Source: Phallusia fumigata (lineage: Eukaryota; Chordata; Ascidiacea; Phlebobranchia; Ascidiidae). Taken from it: a DNA stretch of 64,000 bases. Under the pieces are notes generated by a model. That model made no database searches. It saw only the letters and a list, made by a program, of their open reading frames with translations, and was not told the DNA's origin. The DNA is taken from NCBI GenBank assembly GCA_008931825.1, contig QXVZ01004525.1:158512-222511 (forward strand), in the 5' to 3' direction. Shown in pieces: positions 11,883 through 25,000 of this stretch (the stretch's first letter is position 1; every line of letters begins with the position of its first letter). The translations under genes were made by a program, and so were the position numbers.

Positions 11883-14800
11883 ATGTTGGCGAACATATTA
11901 TTCGTCTGCCTTGTTATTTCCACAACAGTACACGGAGCATATGAAGTCTATCTTGGAGGAAACACCCATTGGCAAATCGTCAGCCAAACTGGAAGCTCAG
12001 TTGATGTACGTAGGCTTTGTTTTTCACATTATCATGTCAAAACATGCTTTATGGTCTGAAGTCTACTGTACTGGATGTTGTCGTAAATAACAACCTGTTT
12101 TTCAAATTAACAATAGAGTATATCGGATAACAATAGGGTGTACGCGTTGGTAAAAATCACGCACTTGCTCGTTAAATAAAAAATATATATTTATTAACAT
12201 ACGTTTACAAAAAAACAGCCAACGCTTGGAAACTTACAAACAGAAAAGCCATTTAACATTTTTGCTTGGCTTGGTTGGTTTCCCTCGATAGCTTTTTTTT
12301 TATTCTCGCAACGTTGTTAGTTGTATCTGTAGTTATAGTAGTCAAATCGGCGTCTCGAACCTAAATAACTTGCCAGATCCGTAAAATATTGCAAACATAT
12401 CAAGCTTGGCTAACTGTAGACAACAACTGGTGTATATACAACGTTAAAATATCTTTGGTAGCTTTCAAAATTTATATGTTTACGTCTGTTGATCAAACCG
12501 TTAACAGCACAATTTGTTTCCTACAGGTGAAAATTACACTGTACCGGTATCTGAAGCCCGGCTACGACTGCGCGGCTATTCAAAATGCGGACACCACGGG
12601 ACTTTTAAATGGACATGGCTTGGGTATTGGAATCGACGGGAAAGTTGGAACTGAAACCTGGTTTCAACATCACTCATCGCCGTTCATGCCGAACCAACCG
12701 TACACTGATCCCGGAATCGGTGACATAGGTTTCAACTTCAGAGGGCAAGACAATCAAAGTATCGGTAGTTTGGGAACGCATTATGCGTTGCTCGGCAGTG
12801 GTCCATGGCTTAACGGGGAAGTGCACGTCGGTGATTGCTCGTATTATCCTCTGGTCGTTTCCTGTACGGATGAGAACAGTGAGTGGGTCGTGCTGCATGG
12901 GAGCGTGGAGCGGAGTTATTCAGTCAACGACAAATGCATCATGGGGTAATTAGGGTGCATTCCCACTCTGCAAAGCTCTAACCAAAGTTGTTTGTAATAC
13001 TGCAAAGTCAGTATAATGGCATTTATTGTTTTGTATTTGATGTAGGTGTATTTCGCCCCTTATTATTTGCACCATCATTACCTAAAAACAAACAGAACAA
13101 ATTTAAAAGTTAAAACATCATAACAGTAAAGCTGTAAAACACCTAACGAGAAAAAATGAAAAGTAAGGTTTGAACTGGCTTGGTTGAGGCTAAAACAGTA
13201 AACAAAATGGCGCACAGGTTGAATAAATTTTACCATTTCTCAATGATGTATTTTGTAAACGATTTTGTAAACTCCATTTTAACTTTCTTTCTTTCGTATG
13301 ACGATCACGTGACAAAATATTGGTTTTGCAGTAATCTATTTCCATATTGCTTGGTATTTTGCGTAACTAAGTATGTTATTTTTTTGTTAGAAACCTGGGA
13401 AAGTCGTGGATAAGCGATCTCGTTGGAGTCCCCGATGTCTGGAGTATGTCGTATTACATGCCACTCATTTATAATCCGAGCCTGAACAGTCCTCCTGTTG
13501 CTCTATTTCCACCTTACGCTACGTAAGTACCACAATAAACAATGAATTGCAATCCAGAACTTGAAATTTTTGAATTGTTTGTTGGGGGGCTTTTGAGAAA
13601 GGGACACTTTTGTTAATTGTACACATATTCTTAGCCTGAAAACAAATTAATAAATTCTTATCCTTGTATAGTAGCAAAGAAAGGGATAGGGGAAACAATT
13701 AATGTGAATAACGGGAGTCGACAACCTTTTTGGACGCAGTGTGCCAGCTTACCAGTTATGTCCCAATGTTAAAAACTTCATTTGTCATGTTGGTGACGTT
13801 ACTGCTTTAAAACTAGGTCACAAAACTTGTATTAGAATATAAACTCGTAAACCACTTGCCGTGTCATGAATATACACTTCGCGTGCCAGGGGTTGTTAAC
13901 CAAGATGTTTGACGATGTTGTTGTCTTCAATAAAACCCTAGGTGACGAATTTTGTTAAATGGCGCGGCTCCATATGTTTAAGATACAGTTTGTAACAGTC
14001 GCAACGTCATCAGCTATCAATGGCGTAGCCAGCCCAAAATTTTGAAGGGCCAAGTAACCCAACCCAACGTAAAACTTAGGGATTTTTTTCACGAGTAGCC
14101 TACTTCAATGTACAATTTTAAAATTTGGAAGGGGCCATGTCCCCTTTCGCCCCCCCTTGGCTACGCCCCTGTCAGCTATGCTTTAGTTTGATGCTGGATT
14201 CCGTTAATGCGGTGAGAAAAAGTATGTGAAACTATTTTAATACCATTACGATGCTTGAACAGGTTCATCGTCGGATGTCCAGGAAATTATGAGATATCTA
14301 TGTTCGATCCAGACGGCGATGCGGTTACTTGTATGTTAGCAGATCACGGAATACAAGGAGGAGATGTTAATGGCGGCTACCCCTGTTTTGCGATAAACAC
14401 AGTGGGCTCTAAGGTTAGTCGCCAGAAAGAAGTTGTTTAAGTGCCTGCCTATTTTTTTTTAAAATAGGCAGGCACTTAAACACAGGTTAGTCACCAGAAA
14501 AGAAGTTGTTTAAGTGCCTGACTATTTTTTTTAAACCGCAATGTTGCTGCTGCAGTATTGAAACTACAAAACTCAAGTTTGTGCTGTGTTATGTGTGTTA
14601 TGTTTGGTTTTGGTACACTTGTGATGAAAGTATCTTGATTTAAAAAAATAGAAATAAAGACTGTCAAGACACTGAAACCAAATGTGTGCTATCATGTTTA
14701 GATTATACCTCGGGACTTTAAAGACCTTCTAAGACAGCAAAAACAATACAAAATAAAACTATAAGCTGTGTAGTTTTTTGTGATCATCCTTAAAACAAAA

Positions 14801-17800
14801 CTAAAAATAGAATTCAGGGAACTGCCTTTATCACAAATCAAGAAATTCTTAAAAAATACATTCAAAAAAGGTTTCGATATATACCTTTACATCCATCTGT
14901 TACTAAGCTGTGACAACAAACCATGAACTTTTGTGTGTTTTTTATAAATAGTGCATACTTGAGTATAGTGGAGCTGGAACCGCAGAAAAAGATGTTCCTA
15001 TCGCTCTTGTTATCACCGATGGAACAAGTTACACATCATTGCAATTTGTGGCCCGAGGTAAAATTGAAACATTTTAACATCCACGACTCACGACGAACAA
15101 TCTTTTTTTTGGTTTATTCGAACAGTTTTAATGGGAACCTGCTGCAATACCCAACCCTCGCTGATCAGTCCAACTCCTGTCAACGGCCAAATAATTCAAA
15201 TTAATGCAACAGATACGTGGAGTTTTAGTATTGCCACAACACCTGGTGCTTCGAGCGCGAGGTGAGACTGAATTAGTATTTACACCTTCCAAAATGCTTA
15301 GAAAAAGAAACCCAGGAGTGATATGTCCGTATTATAGTCATAAAAATTGGAAAATATTAGCGTTACACGTTACTCGGCACAACAAAAAAGTCACAATGTT
15401 TAACAAAGTTGGTCACACTTCAAAATCACCCACTAGCATTTTGTCCTGCTCTAAAGAATAGATACGCCGGTTCTTTTGGTACAGTTTGCGATGCCTCTTG
15501 TTTGTTTTTTCCTCAGATTTTATAAACCTGAGATGTTTGCGTTAACTTAACAGGCATATCTACATCCACTTTTGCGTGCATAATTTCTGACAGCCCCAAT
15601 TTGTATCACGATACGTCAGGTCTTCAGGAAGCGTTATACCGAATCATAGTCGGCCTTACAAGCATTTCCAGTCAGCAAGGCGTGGCTAAAAAAACGTAGA
15701 CTTTGGTGGGATTCGAACCCACGACAAGCATATAATTTACAGTGCTACAAGTTACAATAATACTGGGGGCGCTGGTGGTTTTGACAGATTACCCAAACAA
15801 ACCAACGAAAATATTCGTTTACAGCATTATAGACATCGGAGTGATCGGCCCGAGTGGAATAACTGTTGATTCGTCAACGGGAGTCGGCAGCTGGACTCCA
15901 CAAGCTTGGGACGTGGGAACGAACTACGCGTGCATGTATTCCATAAACACAGATGGGTAAGACTAGACTTTTTTATATTCAGGAACTACAAGGTTCATGA
16001 AACGTGATTATTATTTAGGTTGGTGTCTCAGCCCAACTGCGTTGTGATAGAGGTACACGGTAAGTACGATGCAATTAAACAGAATGCAATGAGACAAACC
16101 TTATTTTATTCAAACTAAGTATTTATGCTAAGATCCCGCAGTCGGCGACCTAAGTTGTGACAAAGACAACGGGGGCTGCAGTCATTTTTGCGAATGTGGC
16201 ATCTGTTCTTGTCCACCACATTACATACTTGGACCAGACGGAAAACAATGCATTTGTAAGTTTATCTGCTTGTGACGTTGGGAAGCAGTCTTGCCTATGT
16301 TGACGTAAACGCTGCTTAAGCCCAAATTCCAAAACACGCGTCCACCTATAGTCCGCAGCTGTGGTTTTAAATTGTGTGGCACATGAACCGCCAAAGTTCA
16401 AATTAAGCTTTTAGTTGTCTTTATCTTTGCAAAAGCTTTTTATGGAACTTCATTTACTGGCAAGTAGGAAAAGTACATGGTACTGACGCAACTCAAATCT
16501 GCAACGCCAGGCCGCGGGCGTCCTCGACAGATTAAAACTGACCCTCAATACAGAAAGTTTGGACACCCATGACCTAGATATTTGTCCCTTTTTACAAGGT
16601 CTATCTTTTTTTAGTTGAAATTGATGGTGATTGCGGCAATGGAAGCATTACATTTCGAATTCACAATGACTCCGTTGTGGATAATTTAATTGGAGTGGGC
16701 GACTATCAACCACCACCATATGATCCTCCAGATGAATGCAAACCAACCATAGAGGGCGATTACCACGTATTCAACTTCGGTTTTACGGAATGTGGGACTG
16801 TCGAGATTGTAAGTTTTGTTATTACGCATACTTAAGTCCTAAAGTTTGATGAAAAACTCTGTATCACATTTTTAAACTGACATATAGTCACTGCTTATCC
16901 AGGGATTCTAAACCTTAGCGGAACAATTTGGAGCAATTCCGTATTTGCTAGGAAATAATTTAGTTTAAAATTTAAAGAAATTATATTTATTGATTAATAA
17001 AATATTATTACAAATCTGACAAAATCTTGCAAAAAAATATGGATCTAGGAAAAGTGGTTTGAGTTGAAATGTAGGCCTAATAATCGCAACAATTGGCAAT
17101 TGGTTTGTATTAGTTTAGTATTCTTGATTTTTCTTGTATTAATAACGGTAACCTGATTTTCGAAACACTTTGATTGGACGAATGATGCCGGTAAATTTAT
17201 AAAATCAAAAAATTTGTCAATAGAGTTATGGTGCAATGTATTGCCAATTTTTCGACGTGTATTCACCTTGGCTTTAGCAACTGTAAGTTTAAACAGTAAA
17301 CATACTTTGGTCTGTTCATCTACATTATTTTTGAATAAATGAATTTAAATCCTTTCTCTCATCACTTTCATATGATTTTGTAGGTGACATTGAACGAACT
17401 GAAATACCAGAGCTCGGTGGTGGCCTGGGTGGACCGTTTTTCCACAATAGGCGACCCCTTAATCACAAGGGGTTTGTGGGTCAAGATTACTTACGTATGT
17501 AGTGTTGAGAAGTATGGAAGTGTCAATGGGACATTTGACCCCGAGGACGAATACATAACCATTATAGAGGAAGACGGTTTTCCTGTAATGGAACTCTTCT
17601 TCGACTTCTTCACCGACAAAACTTTCACGGTACTTTAACTTGTTTGTAGTTACCGGTTAGGCAAACTTTTGTTGCTGATTTTATGTGACACTTGAACATA
17701 ATTAGGTCAATAGATACATGTTATGACTTGAAATAAGGTTTAAATCAATCTTATCTGACCTTGAAACATTAGCAATTTAACAATCTCTTTTAAAAGTCTT

Positions 17801-20229
17801 TAAACTACTAATGAATGCAGGTTGGTAAAAATATGGTTTTGCAATTTGATTTATCAGGATTATTAGGTGCTCACTTTTTGAGGTAAAATATACAAAACTC
17901 AAAAAAGGTACTGTGGTCAAACTACAAAGTGTAGTTTTTCGGCTAAGTAGCTAAAACTAATCATAAAAGAGTTAAAATTGTGTTTTTTAACGACAGACGC
18001 CCTATGTACCGGCAGCTTATCCGATACCAGTTCTGCTCAACGATGACCTGTACTTCGGAATCCGCGCGGTACTGTTATCCGCAAACACACATCCGCTACA
18101 ACTTTACACAGAAAAGTGTGAAGCTTTTCCAGTTCCAGATCCCGACAATATCGGTCCATACGTCCTCTTTGACAAACCGTAAGTCACACAACTGAAGCCT
18201 TGCATGCTGCGAATTTTATGTTTTGACATTGTTGATACTTTTACAACTTTCCTTGAATGCGATCTATATTTGATTCACTTGTATAAACACAGTTTTTTTG
18301 TTTAAAAGCCTTTGTATAGTGACCACATCGCATTTAAACAGGTGCCCGGCTGTGGACTAAGTTACTTGCACAGATCCACTATAGGTGTGTGAAATAAATT
18401 TCATGAAACACTGCTTGTAAGTTCTTAAGATTTTCATCTTCCGGTATTCACTCCCCTTTGCACAACAATTCACTATTTCTATCATCATTTTTCGAACATT
18501 TTTTTATATTTTGTTTCCGCAGCGATTTCGACGGAACCGTCAAGGCAAACTATTCCCAACCGATGTTTAATAAATTTTCAATCAAGGCCTTCCGCTTTCG
18601 TTACGGTTTAAGTGGGATAGGAGAAGCGACGAACGTTAGAATCACGGTAAGAACTGGTGATTGTTTTTACCTTCACATGTCGTAAATCCACAACATTATC
18701 GCATCATAACTATGTAACTTCAAGCTAATTAAAATAAAATATTCAGTTTACCTTATTTTCCAAAGATTGCTAAAAGTGACAAACACATAAGTTTAACAGA
18801 AATTTGTTAAACAATTTTTCAACTCTAAAATCCTTTTCTTGTGCAGTGTACTGTTGTTGTGTGTTTCGCAAGCGTGTCGGGAACAAGATGTGATGACGGG
18901 TTGAGCAATCCATATCTTCCTCACTTGAACCGCAGAAGAAGAGAAATTGTTGGAATATTTTATCAAGAAAAGTAAGTGCATACAACAGCTATACAACAGG
19001 TTTCTAGAGTTCGCGTATAAGCTGCTCAAAAGACCCCCCCCCTGCCCCCCACACGCACTACTCGTAACGACGAAAAAAACTTAATTTAATATACGGGTGT
19101 CTGTTCCACAAACTGAACCGTAGCAAAACAATCAGCCAACCTTGGCTGTTCGCTAACGTTTTGCGCGAGTAGCAAACCAGGGTCATTTTGTATTTTTTGT
19201 TTTTTCCATTGTATCACATGAAAAACTTATTCTTTTGGCCAACATACTGCCAGCAACGGGTCTGCCATATAGCTTGGTAGATTTCGTAAATACGCCAAGC
19301 AAACATTGATTTTAAAGCAAAAATGCCTTTTGTGATGGCTATCGCTTTTACTAACGATCCTGAGTTTTAATGTCACCCCAATTTATACTGTTTAATTATC
19401 ATTTTTGCGAGAATTATTTTACCAGTTTTGCATTGAAGGATTAATTATTTGAGATTACAGACCATGTGATGTTTACTTGTGGCGCCTAATTGCCTTTGAA
19501 TTTTAACAAGCTGTGATATTAAATTTATTTTGTTGTATTTTAGAATGCAAGGACCGACAGAGACATCTCCACACGAGGCTAAATCAGGCCGGATACAAAT
19601 ACAAGGTGGGTTGGTTTACTCCTATTTGTGAAGCAACAAAATACAACAACATATTTTGCAGTTGCCAAATTGGTGGGTCGATTTTGTGAAATGCTTTATT
19701 AACAGCTCAATTTAAAACATTATGTATATGTGGTGACATGGCGTCAGTTATATGTGTTTTTAATGTCATATCGTAACACAACTGTTCAAAATATGTGATT
19801 AATGTATTTGAGTTAAGTAGAGTTTATTTCGCTTGGTGAAAGAAAATATAGCGACATAAATGCACTAAATCAATCACCAGGCCGGAAATAGCTGCGCAAT
19901 GTTAAGATGTTATGTGGTGCAAAAAGGTTAAGGGCACAATTGGTGGTTTGGAGTTGAACCTGCTAAAGTTACACCGTAGTATTTCCTAGACATCTAAACG
20001 TCCGAAATGTATTGAAATTTTTAAGATCGATATATTAGATAGTTTACCAAGGCTTCTTCTGTCGATTTGGCTTCGATGCTTGCTATGGCCTGTTTCCATT
20101 TTCTTTATGTTCCTTTTTCAATTAGGTCCAACAGATTCTCCAGGATCAGGAGTCAGTTCGTATGTTGGGAAGTGGCAACAAATGGCCGCAGTTTCTCTTG
20201 GCCTGCTGTTTACATGTACATACCTGTGA
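11883..20229 (+). CDS. Secreted/GPI-anchored ZP-domain protein with EGF-like module, 16 exons
   Basis: Exons: 11883-12005, 12527-12945, 13391-13522, 14263-14413, 14952-15057, 15126-15261, 15825-15956, 16019-16059, 16142-16255, 16615-16808, 17384-17629, 17997-18178, 18523-18646, 18847-18971, 19544-19605, 20126-20229. All phases agree, giving 796 aa. Order: signal peptide (1 to about 18); an unrecognised glycine-rich extracellular domain (about 20-225); a module with DPDGDAVTC (about 225-410); one EGF-like domain with NGGCSHFC (about 417-450); a ZP domain (about 457-715) ending in CTVVVC; RRRR at 729-732, a furin-type site where ZP proteins are usually cut; and a C-terminal hydrophobic stretch after SGSGVSSY-type residues with no cytoplasmic tail, as in GPI anchoring. 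ZP domains polymerise into extracellular matrices such as egg coats; an egg-coat or epithelial matrix role is inferred. Start chosen for the signal peptide. AATAAA at 20690-20695 is a candidate poly(A) signal. Confidence 0.85.
13712..13911. mobile_element. Possible degraded hAT-like element in an intron
   Basis: The left end GTCGACAACC with CAGTGTGCCAG, and the right end CGCGTGCCAGGGGTTGTTAAC, form inverted ends like a common hAT type. The extreme termini have diverged and no target duplication is clear. Confidence 0.4.
14018..14171. mobile_element. hAT MITE with perfect 8-bp target duplication
   Basis: A 154-bp element in a ZP-gene intron. Its left end is CAATGGCGTAGCCAG and its right end in reverse complement is CAGGGGCGTAGCCAAG. 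It is flanked on both sides by TCAGCTAT (14010-14017 and 14172-14179). The length, ends and 8-bp duplication fit a non-autonomous hAT element, and the intact duplication suggests a fairly recent insertion. Confidence 0.92.
14413..14532. repeat. Direct and inverted repeat beside a splice donor
   Basis: A perfect 21-bp inverted repeat (14435-14455 and 14461-14481, 5-nt loop) begins 21 bases after exon end 14413. The segment GGTTAGTC to poly-T (14413-14460) is repeated directly at 14485-14532 with few changes, so a second donor-like GGTTAGTC lies at 14485. Confidence 0.9.
15640..15745 (-). repeat. tRNA-derived SINE relic
   Basis: On the minus strand GTGGGTTCGAATCCCACC forms a complete T-arm/B-box. 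The seven bases after it find no complementary acceptor strand about 65 bases upstream and no cloverleaf can be drawn, so it is a tRNA-derived repeat rather than a tRNA gene. It lies in a ZP-gene intron. Confidence 0.6.
19806..19990 (-). repeat. tRNA-related SINE, copy 2
   Basis: Reading on the minus strand, a B-box-like GGTTCAACTCC (about 19946-19960) is followed by the same body as 9549-9652, from TTGCGCAG to CCAAGCGAAATAAACTC. This is the usual SINE order of tRNA head, body and conserved tail. It lies in the last long intron region of the ZP gene. Confidence 0.65.
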
Positions 20230-21017
20230 GAGTGAAATCCGCACCAAACGACTACATCGATGACCAAATTTTTTATTTTACTGATAATTCGTTTGAGAAA
20301 CGTAATTTAGTTTTGCGCCAACTGCTCTTAAAGGCATAAACTGTCAGATAAGTGACGAACCACACTACATTACGGTTAAAAAAACAAAGCCAGATTCCTT
20401 ATCTTCAAATCTAGTTGTTAAAACATTCAATGCCGGTGTAACCGCTTGGGTCGCTAAAGGGTCACTAACATCTTTTGCAATTTTAGATAGTCCATTGTGG
20501 TGATTATGTTTTTTTTTAAATCTTTGGTAGTTTATGACAGATTTGTCAAGTTGTATTTTATGCGCCTTTCACTGCGGATCCATGTTAATTTGTAAACATT
20601 TGTGCACTGCAGTTTTCGTACAACAACGAAGGGGTCGGTAACTTTATAATGTTGCTAAATTCATCATTTCCTGCCATGGCTTTATACACAATAAACTAGC
20701 AATTTTTGCATCATTTATTCTCGAAGTATTGAGAGAGATAACCAGTTTTGAACTTCTCCTCTAGGTTTCGAATAGAGAATTGAAGGATTAAAAATTAACC
20801 TGTCGCACCAGAGACTTTCTAAGCCGATATTAATCAAATACTAAAAAAGTATAAGCATATGTCATTTTAAATCACACAAGCAGCAGCAGCATTGCTAATC
20901 ATTGCGATATTTGACATTATAGCCCACAATTCAAAAAAATTTTGCTCGAATATTCTAACTTCTGTCTTTTAACGAGGAATTTGGACACGCATAGGAACAT
21001 AAGACACAGACTTGAAA

Positions 21018-21060
21018 GATTGTTGAAACGTTTGCATTGCATTGTGTCAATTGTATACAG
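21018..21060. repeat. Foldback MITE family A, fragment
   Basis: GATTGTTGAAACGTTTGCATT followed by a diverged end matches the right half of the complete copy at 60808-60961. Confidence 0.5.
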
Positions 21061-21984
21061 TTTAGTTTTTTAAGTTAAAATGAAAATAAATTTTGTTGTT
21101 GTTTCTCTCTTAAAGAACCTGATTGAAAAATGTTGGCGCTGGCTCTAATGTATCTCAACTCTACTTAAACTGTTGCTAATGTCATATTGATGTCAATACC
21201 GTTCCTGCATTAGAAGTTTAAAACTAAACCAAGACACTTATTGTGAGAAGCATCACCTTTATTATTAGCCGTTGATGTTTCAACCGGATCAGGTGTACAG
21301 CAACATTGAACTTTACACACAAGTAACGAAACGTTTCAAACAGGGGGATCATCTTCACAATGACGTAATACGACGCGCCCGTGGACGTCACAAAGAACAT
21401 AAAGGCATCATTGTTATATCTCTCTACACAGCGTATGGCAGTCCGGACGGTTGTTCAAGCAAATGCACAGCACAGACAGAAAGCGGGAAAGAAAACAGTA
21501 AAAAAACGAGTTACACACGCGAAAATGAGCCTGGGACTCGATGTAGGGGTGCACAAAAAAAAAACATAGCAAAAAATAGCTGTTAAGGAACGTTTTGTAA
21601 TAGAAAAAACGAAATCGGGCTCACGAAAATAACTGCACAATTTTCAGCGGGAAGTGTTGGGTAAGACGTGATGCAAAACAAAAAAGGAAGCTAACGTACA
21701 TAGCGCGCAGTAAATCGATTGTGCGTTTGGTCGGAATCAAGAAAGTTGCTCTATGGGTGTAGATTGTATACAGCAATCAGTCACAATAAATCACTACTAT
21801 AATATTGAAAACGCTACTTTTGACATACCAACGTTGGCCTTGTTCAGAAAACCACAACAAAATGTGGCTCTGGTCAAACTATATTACTGCAACGTCTGTC
21901 TAGGTGTCATGGAACCAGGATTTATCCTTAGAAAGTATCTCCAATCTTCTCTTTCATTAAAACTTTACTGAAACTTTCCACAAG

Positions 21985-22085
21985 GTTAGGGCATATTGGC
22001 CCGACAATCCTTTTTACTCCTTTCTCGTCCCTCCTTGGGCGGGATTCGAACTCGAACCTTCGGATTTTCGCGTTGACCAGCAATC
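21985..22085 (-). repeat. tRNA-derived SINE relic at the RASGEF1 3' end
   Basis: On the minus strand GGTTCGAGTTCGAATCCCGCC resembles a tRNA T-arm, preceded by anticodon-arm-like sequence. It begins directly after the RASGEF1 stop codon, so it probably lies in the 3' UTR. Confidence 0.5.
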
Positions 22086-22087
22086 GT

Positions 22088-25000
22088 TCACATGGTCTTG
22101 CGTCTCGCACTCTTACTCAAACTAGAATCGTTTCGCTTCTTCTTCGCGTCTCGGTCCGCTCTCAATGTCTTCAGCTGCTGTTTTTCGAAGCGGTTGGTCG
22201 GCGCTTCACGCTTGTACGAAAGCAGATAAAGATCTACAGAAAACGATAAGAAGAGTTTAATCAAAGTTACCTTTTGGGGCAGTATAGTCCCAATGTCTAG
22301 TACAACATTACTGGTTGTCCATTATTTACCATACATTTGTACAGATACTTGTGCAATTTTAAAACGTCAACTTAAAAAAATCACAATTTTATTTTTAGTT
22401 TAGTTCTGCATTAAACTTGTAGGACATTTACGATTGTATTTTAATGAAGAAAAACACAAGTAGCTTTGTATCTACCTTCGTCGTTGTGAACTGGAGTATG
22501 GAGCAGGAAATCCTGCATGGCGCTATCCTTGGGGTAAGGAGCTGTGATATGTTTCCACTCCTCGAGGGGGCGCAAGAGATTCGACAACTGACGTAATTTC
22601 TGCAAAAGGAAAGTAAATGTTATTGGTCAGAATCAAAATACAGCAACAAACAATAAACTTTTTTTGAAAAATAAGTACTCTTTCGCAAATATGAGTTTAA
22701 ACTCTTTTCACTTTTGTGGGCGAACAATCAAAACGTTTTGTGACAAAGGAGTCGCTGAGAATATTTTAAATTAAACCGGATTTGGCAACAAAACATATAT
22801 TCTAGTCAAAACCCTACCTCGAAATTGATGCTTCCATCTTTCTGCACAGTGTGAATGGTGTGGTTCAGGAAATAAACGTCCTTAACCAGTAGAACGAGAA
22901 AGGGAACGATTCTTCCCTCAGGTGGAGCGGTCCGTTCGAACTTAAAGTGCTTCTTAGGCGTCGAGGTGCTTTCCCGGCTTTTGGGTGACGACGTACTGGG
23001 TGACGACACACCAGGTGACGTCACGGAGCTTGGTGACGTGTCATGGTCACACTCGATCCCGGAATCGCCGTGTTGCGAGCACGTTGAGGTCACTGATGCC
23101 ATCGAATGTTGTGAGATCATCGAGTAGCGGTTTGTGACGTCATCGTGGGTCTTTTCGGCACTAGGTGACGCCATAGCGGCGCGCGAAGATCCGATGCGAG
23201 ATGCGTAAATCGTACGGTACTTCTGAAAGTTGTTGGCCGGATCGAATGCATTCTGTAGAGGAAAAGTTGCGTTTATTTTTCCGCTTATAGATTGTATACG
23301 TTTAAGTTATTGTTGTAATCTTTAAGGTTTTTAACAATTACCTGAAGTTTGTGGAGCTCGGAGAGTTTAAGTTTGTTCCAGGTACGCTTGAGTCTGGTAA
23401 CCGGTCCCAAACTGAGGCCGGTCAGGATTGCCATCGACGAGTTGAAGTTTGAAAGTTCAAAGCAACGGTTGGCGACCCGCGCAAAAAACGTAATCACGTG
23501 ACGTGTTCGCTTCCGTTTTCGGCACTGTGGAAATTAAAATTGTCGACTGTTAAAAAACTTCCACTGCACGATTTGCTAGTATAGAGTGTTTTGATACGGC
23601 ACAATTAGGTCCAATTCAAGTTACAAGTGCGCAGTGCTTACCATGCATGTCACAGTCCCCACGAGATGGCTGAGTCTGTTGAACCACCTCACACAAGCAC
23701 CGAGGTTTGTACGCACATCCTCGTCACCGTTGGCTGTGAAGAGCTGAAGAAACTCTTCGGATCCAACATGCTTCAAGAAGTCCTGAAAGCACAAACCAGC
23801 ATGTTAAAATAGGTCCAAAACTGCAGTGACTTACATGAAGCATTAATAACTTTACGTTACATTGTGTCTTATTATCTGCTACGTTAAGACCAGGACATCG
23901 AAAAGGAAGTAATGTGGACTTACAAGTTCAATCAAGGACAGTTGCTGCGCCATTTGATTGACGTCTGCTGCGTCTTTGAGGTTCATTATGGTCGAGACCA
24001 GCTTGTCTCTAGTCTTCCGTGCGTTCTGAGTTTTCTGCAATGCGTCTTCCATATCCGCATCGCTCAGATGTTGTTCGTAGCTCTCCTGGGCAGCCATGCG
24101 ACGAGAAATACAGTCGACTACCGCTGTGCACCGCGGCTGAAGTTCCTGGACAAGAAAATCGAGTTTAAAAATCAACAAAATTTATGCTTTTATTAAGACA
24201 CAATTTCATTATTTAACAGATATGAGTATTTTGGCCATTAAAAAAATTGTAACAAATTTTTACCTGATTGTCAGTTTGACAGCTTTTGATGACGTCATTC
24301 AGGGTCCACATCACCTTCTTGTTGCGGAAATCGGCTGGAAAATGTCGAACCCACTCATGCAGAACGTGCACAAGCTGACGTCGACGATTGGCGTGTCGCT
24401 CGACGGGTGACGTCATAATCGAATCCTGGCAATCGCAGAGGTGCTCTTCGTCATCATCGAGGATCATCCCGCTGTCGTTACACGCCAATGACGTGGATGG
24501 CTCTTGTGACGTCACTACGGTGGGACGCGGACTAGACGGCGCCCGCCGACGCGACTGACCACTGGCGGCGCTGTCGAGCTCTTCAATCTCAATCACCGCT
24601 GAGAGAATTCCAGAATCACGTGACACCACTGACGATCTGTCAGCGACGAGTCGATTCGGAAGCGCAGAGGCGCTAGATGTCGCTTCAGAGTCAGTTTGTG
24701 CACGTCGTCGACCACGTTTTCGCCTTCTTATCGTGTCCTCGCCTTCTGTTACTATTTCGCTGGCTTGCATGGGGCTTTCTGACCTAAAATCCGTGCCTCG
24801 CTCACTTGAGTCCTGGGCGTCGGTTGTAAATCCAACAGATGCTTTGCCCTGGCGTGAGCGGTTATTTCCAACTGGGCTGGGAGGTTTTCCATGCAGCTGG
24901 CGGCATTTTGAACACACGCTGCCCGCGCATTTGACAGTTTGCGGCGAAGTTGCGGCCTGCGCCGTCTGATCTTCGTTTGCCAATCTGTTCAGCTCAGTGA

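Larger units (their letters stand above)
20230..22087. other. Intergenic region between converging genes
   Basis: The ZP gene (plus) and RASGEF1 (minus) converge here. It contains a candidate poly(A) signal (20690), a foldback MITE fragment (21018-21060) and a SINE relic (21985-22085). Open frames near 21272-21640 overlap on both strands and show no domain. Confidence 0.5.

Noticed and set aside
15690-15745. Possible tRNA gene on the minus strand
   Set aside because: The T-arm is perfect, but no pairing acceptor or D-arm exists upstream; a tRNA-derived repeat fits better.
21272-21640. Overlapping open frames of 60-104 codons on both strands
   Set aside because: Low-complexity, no domain, no splice context, opposing frames equally open.
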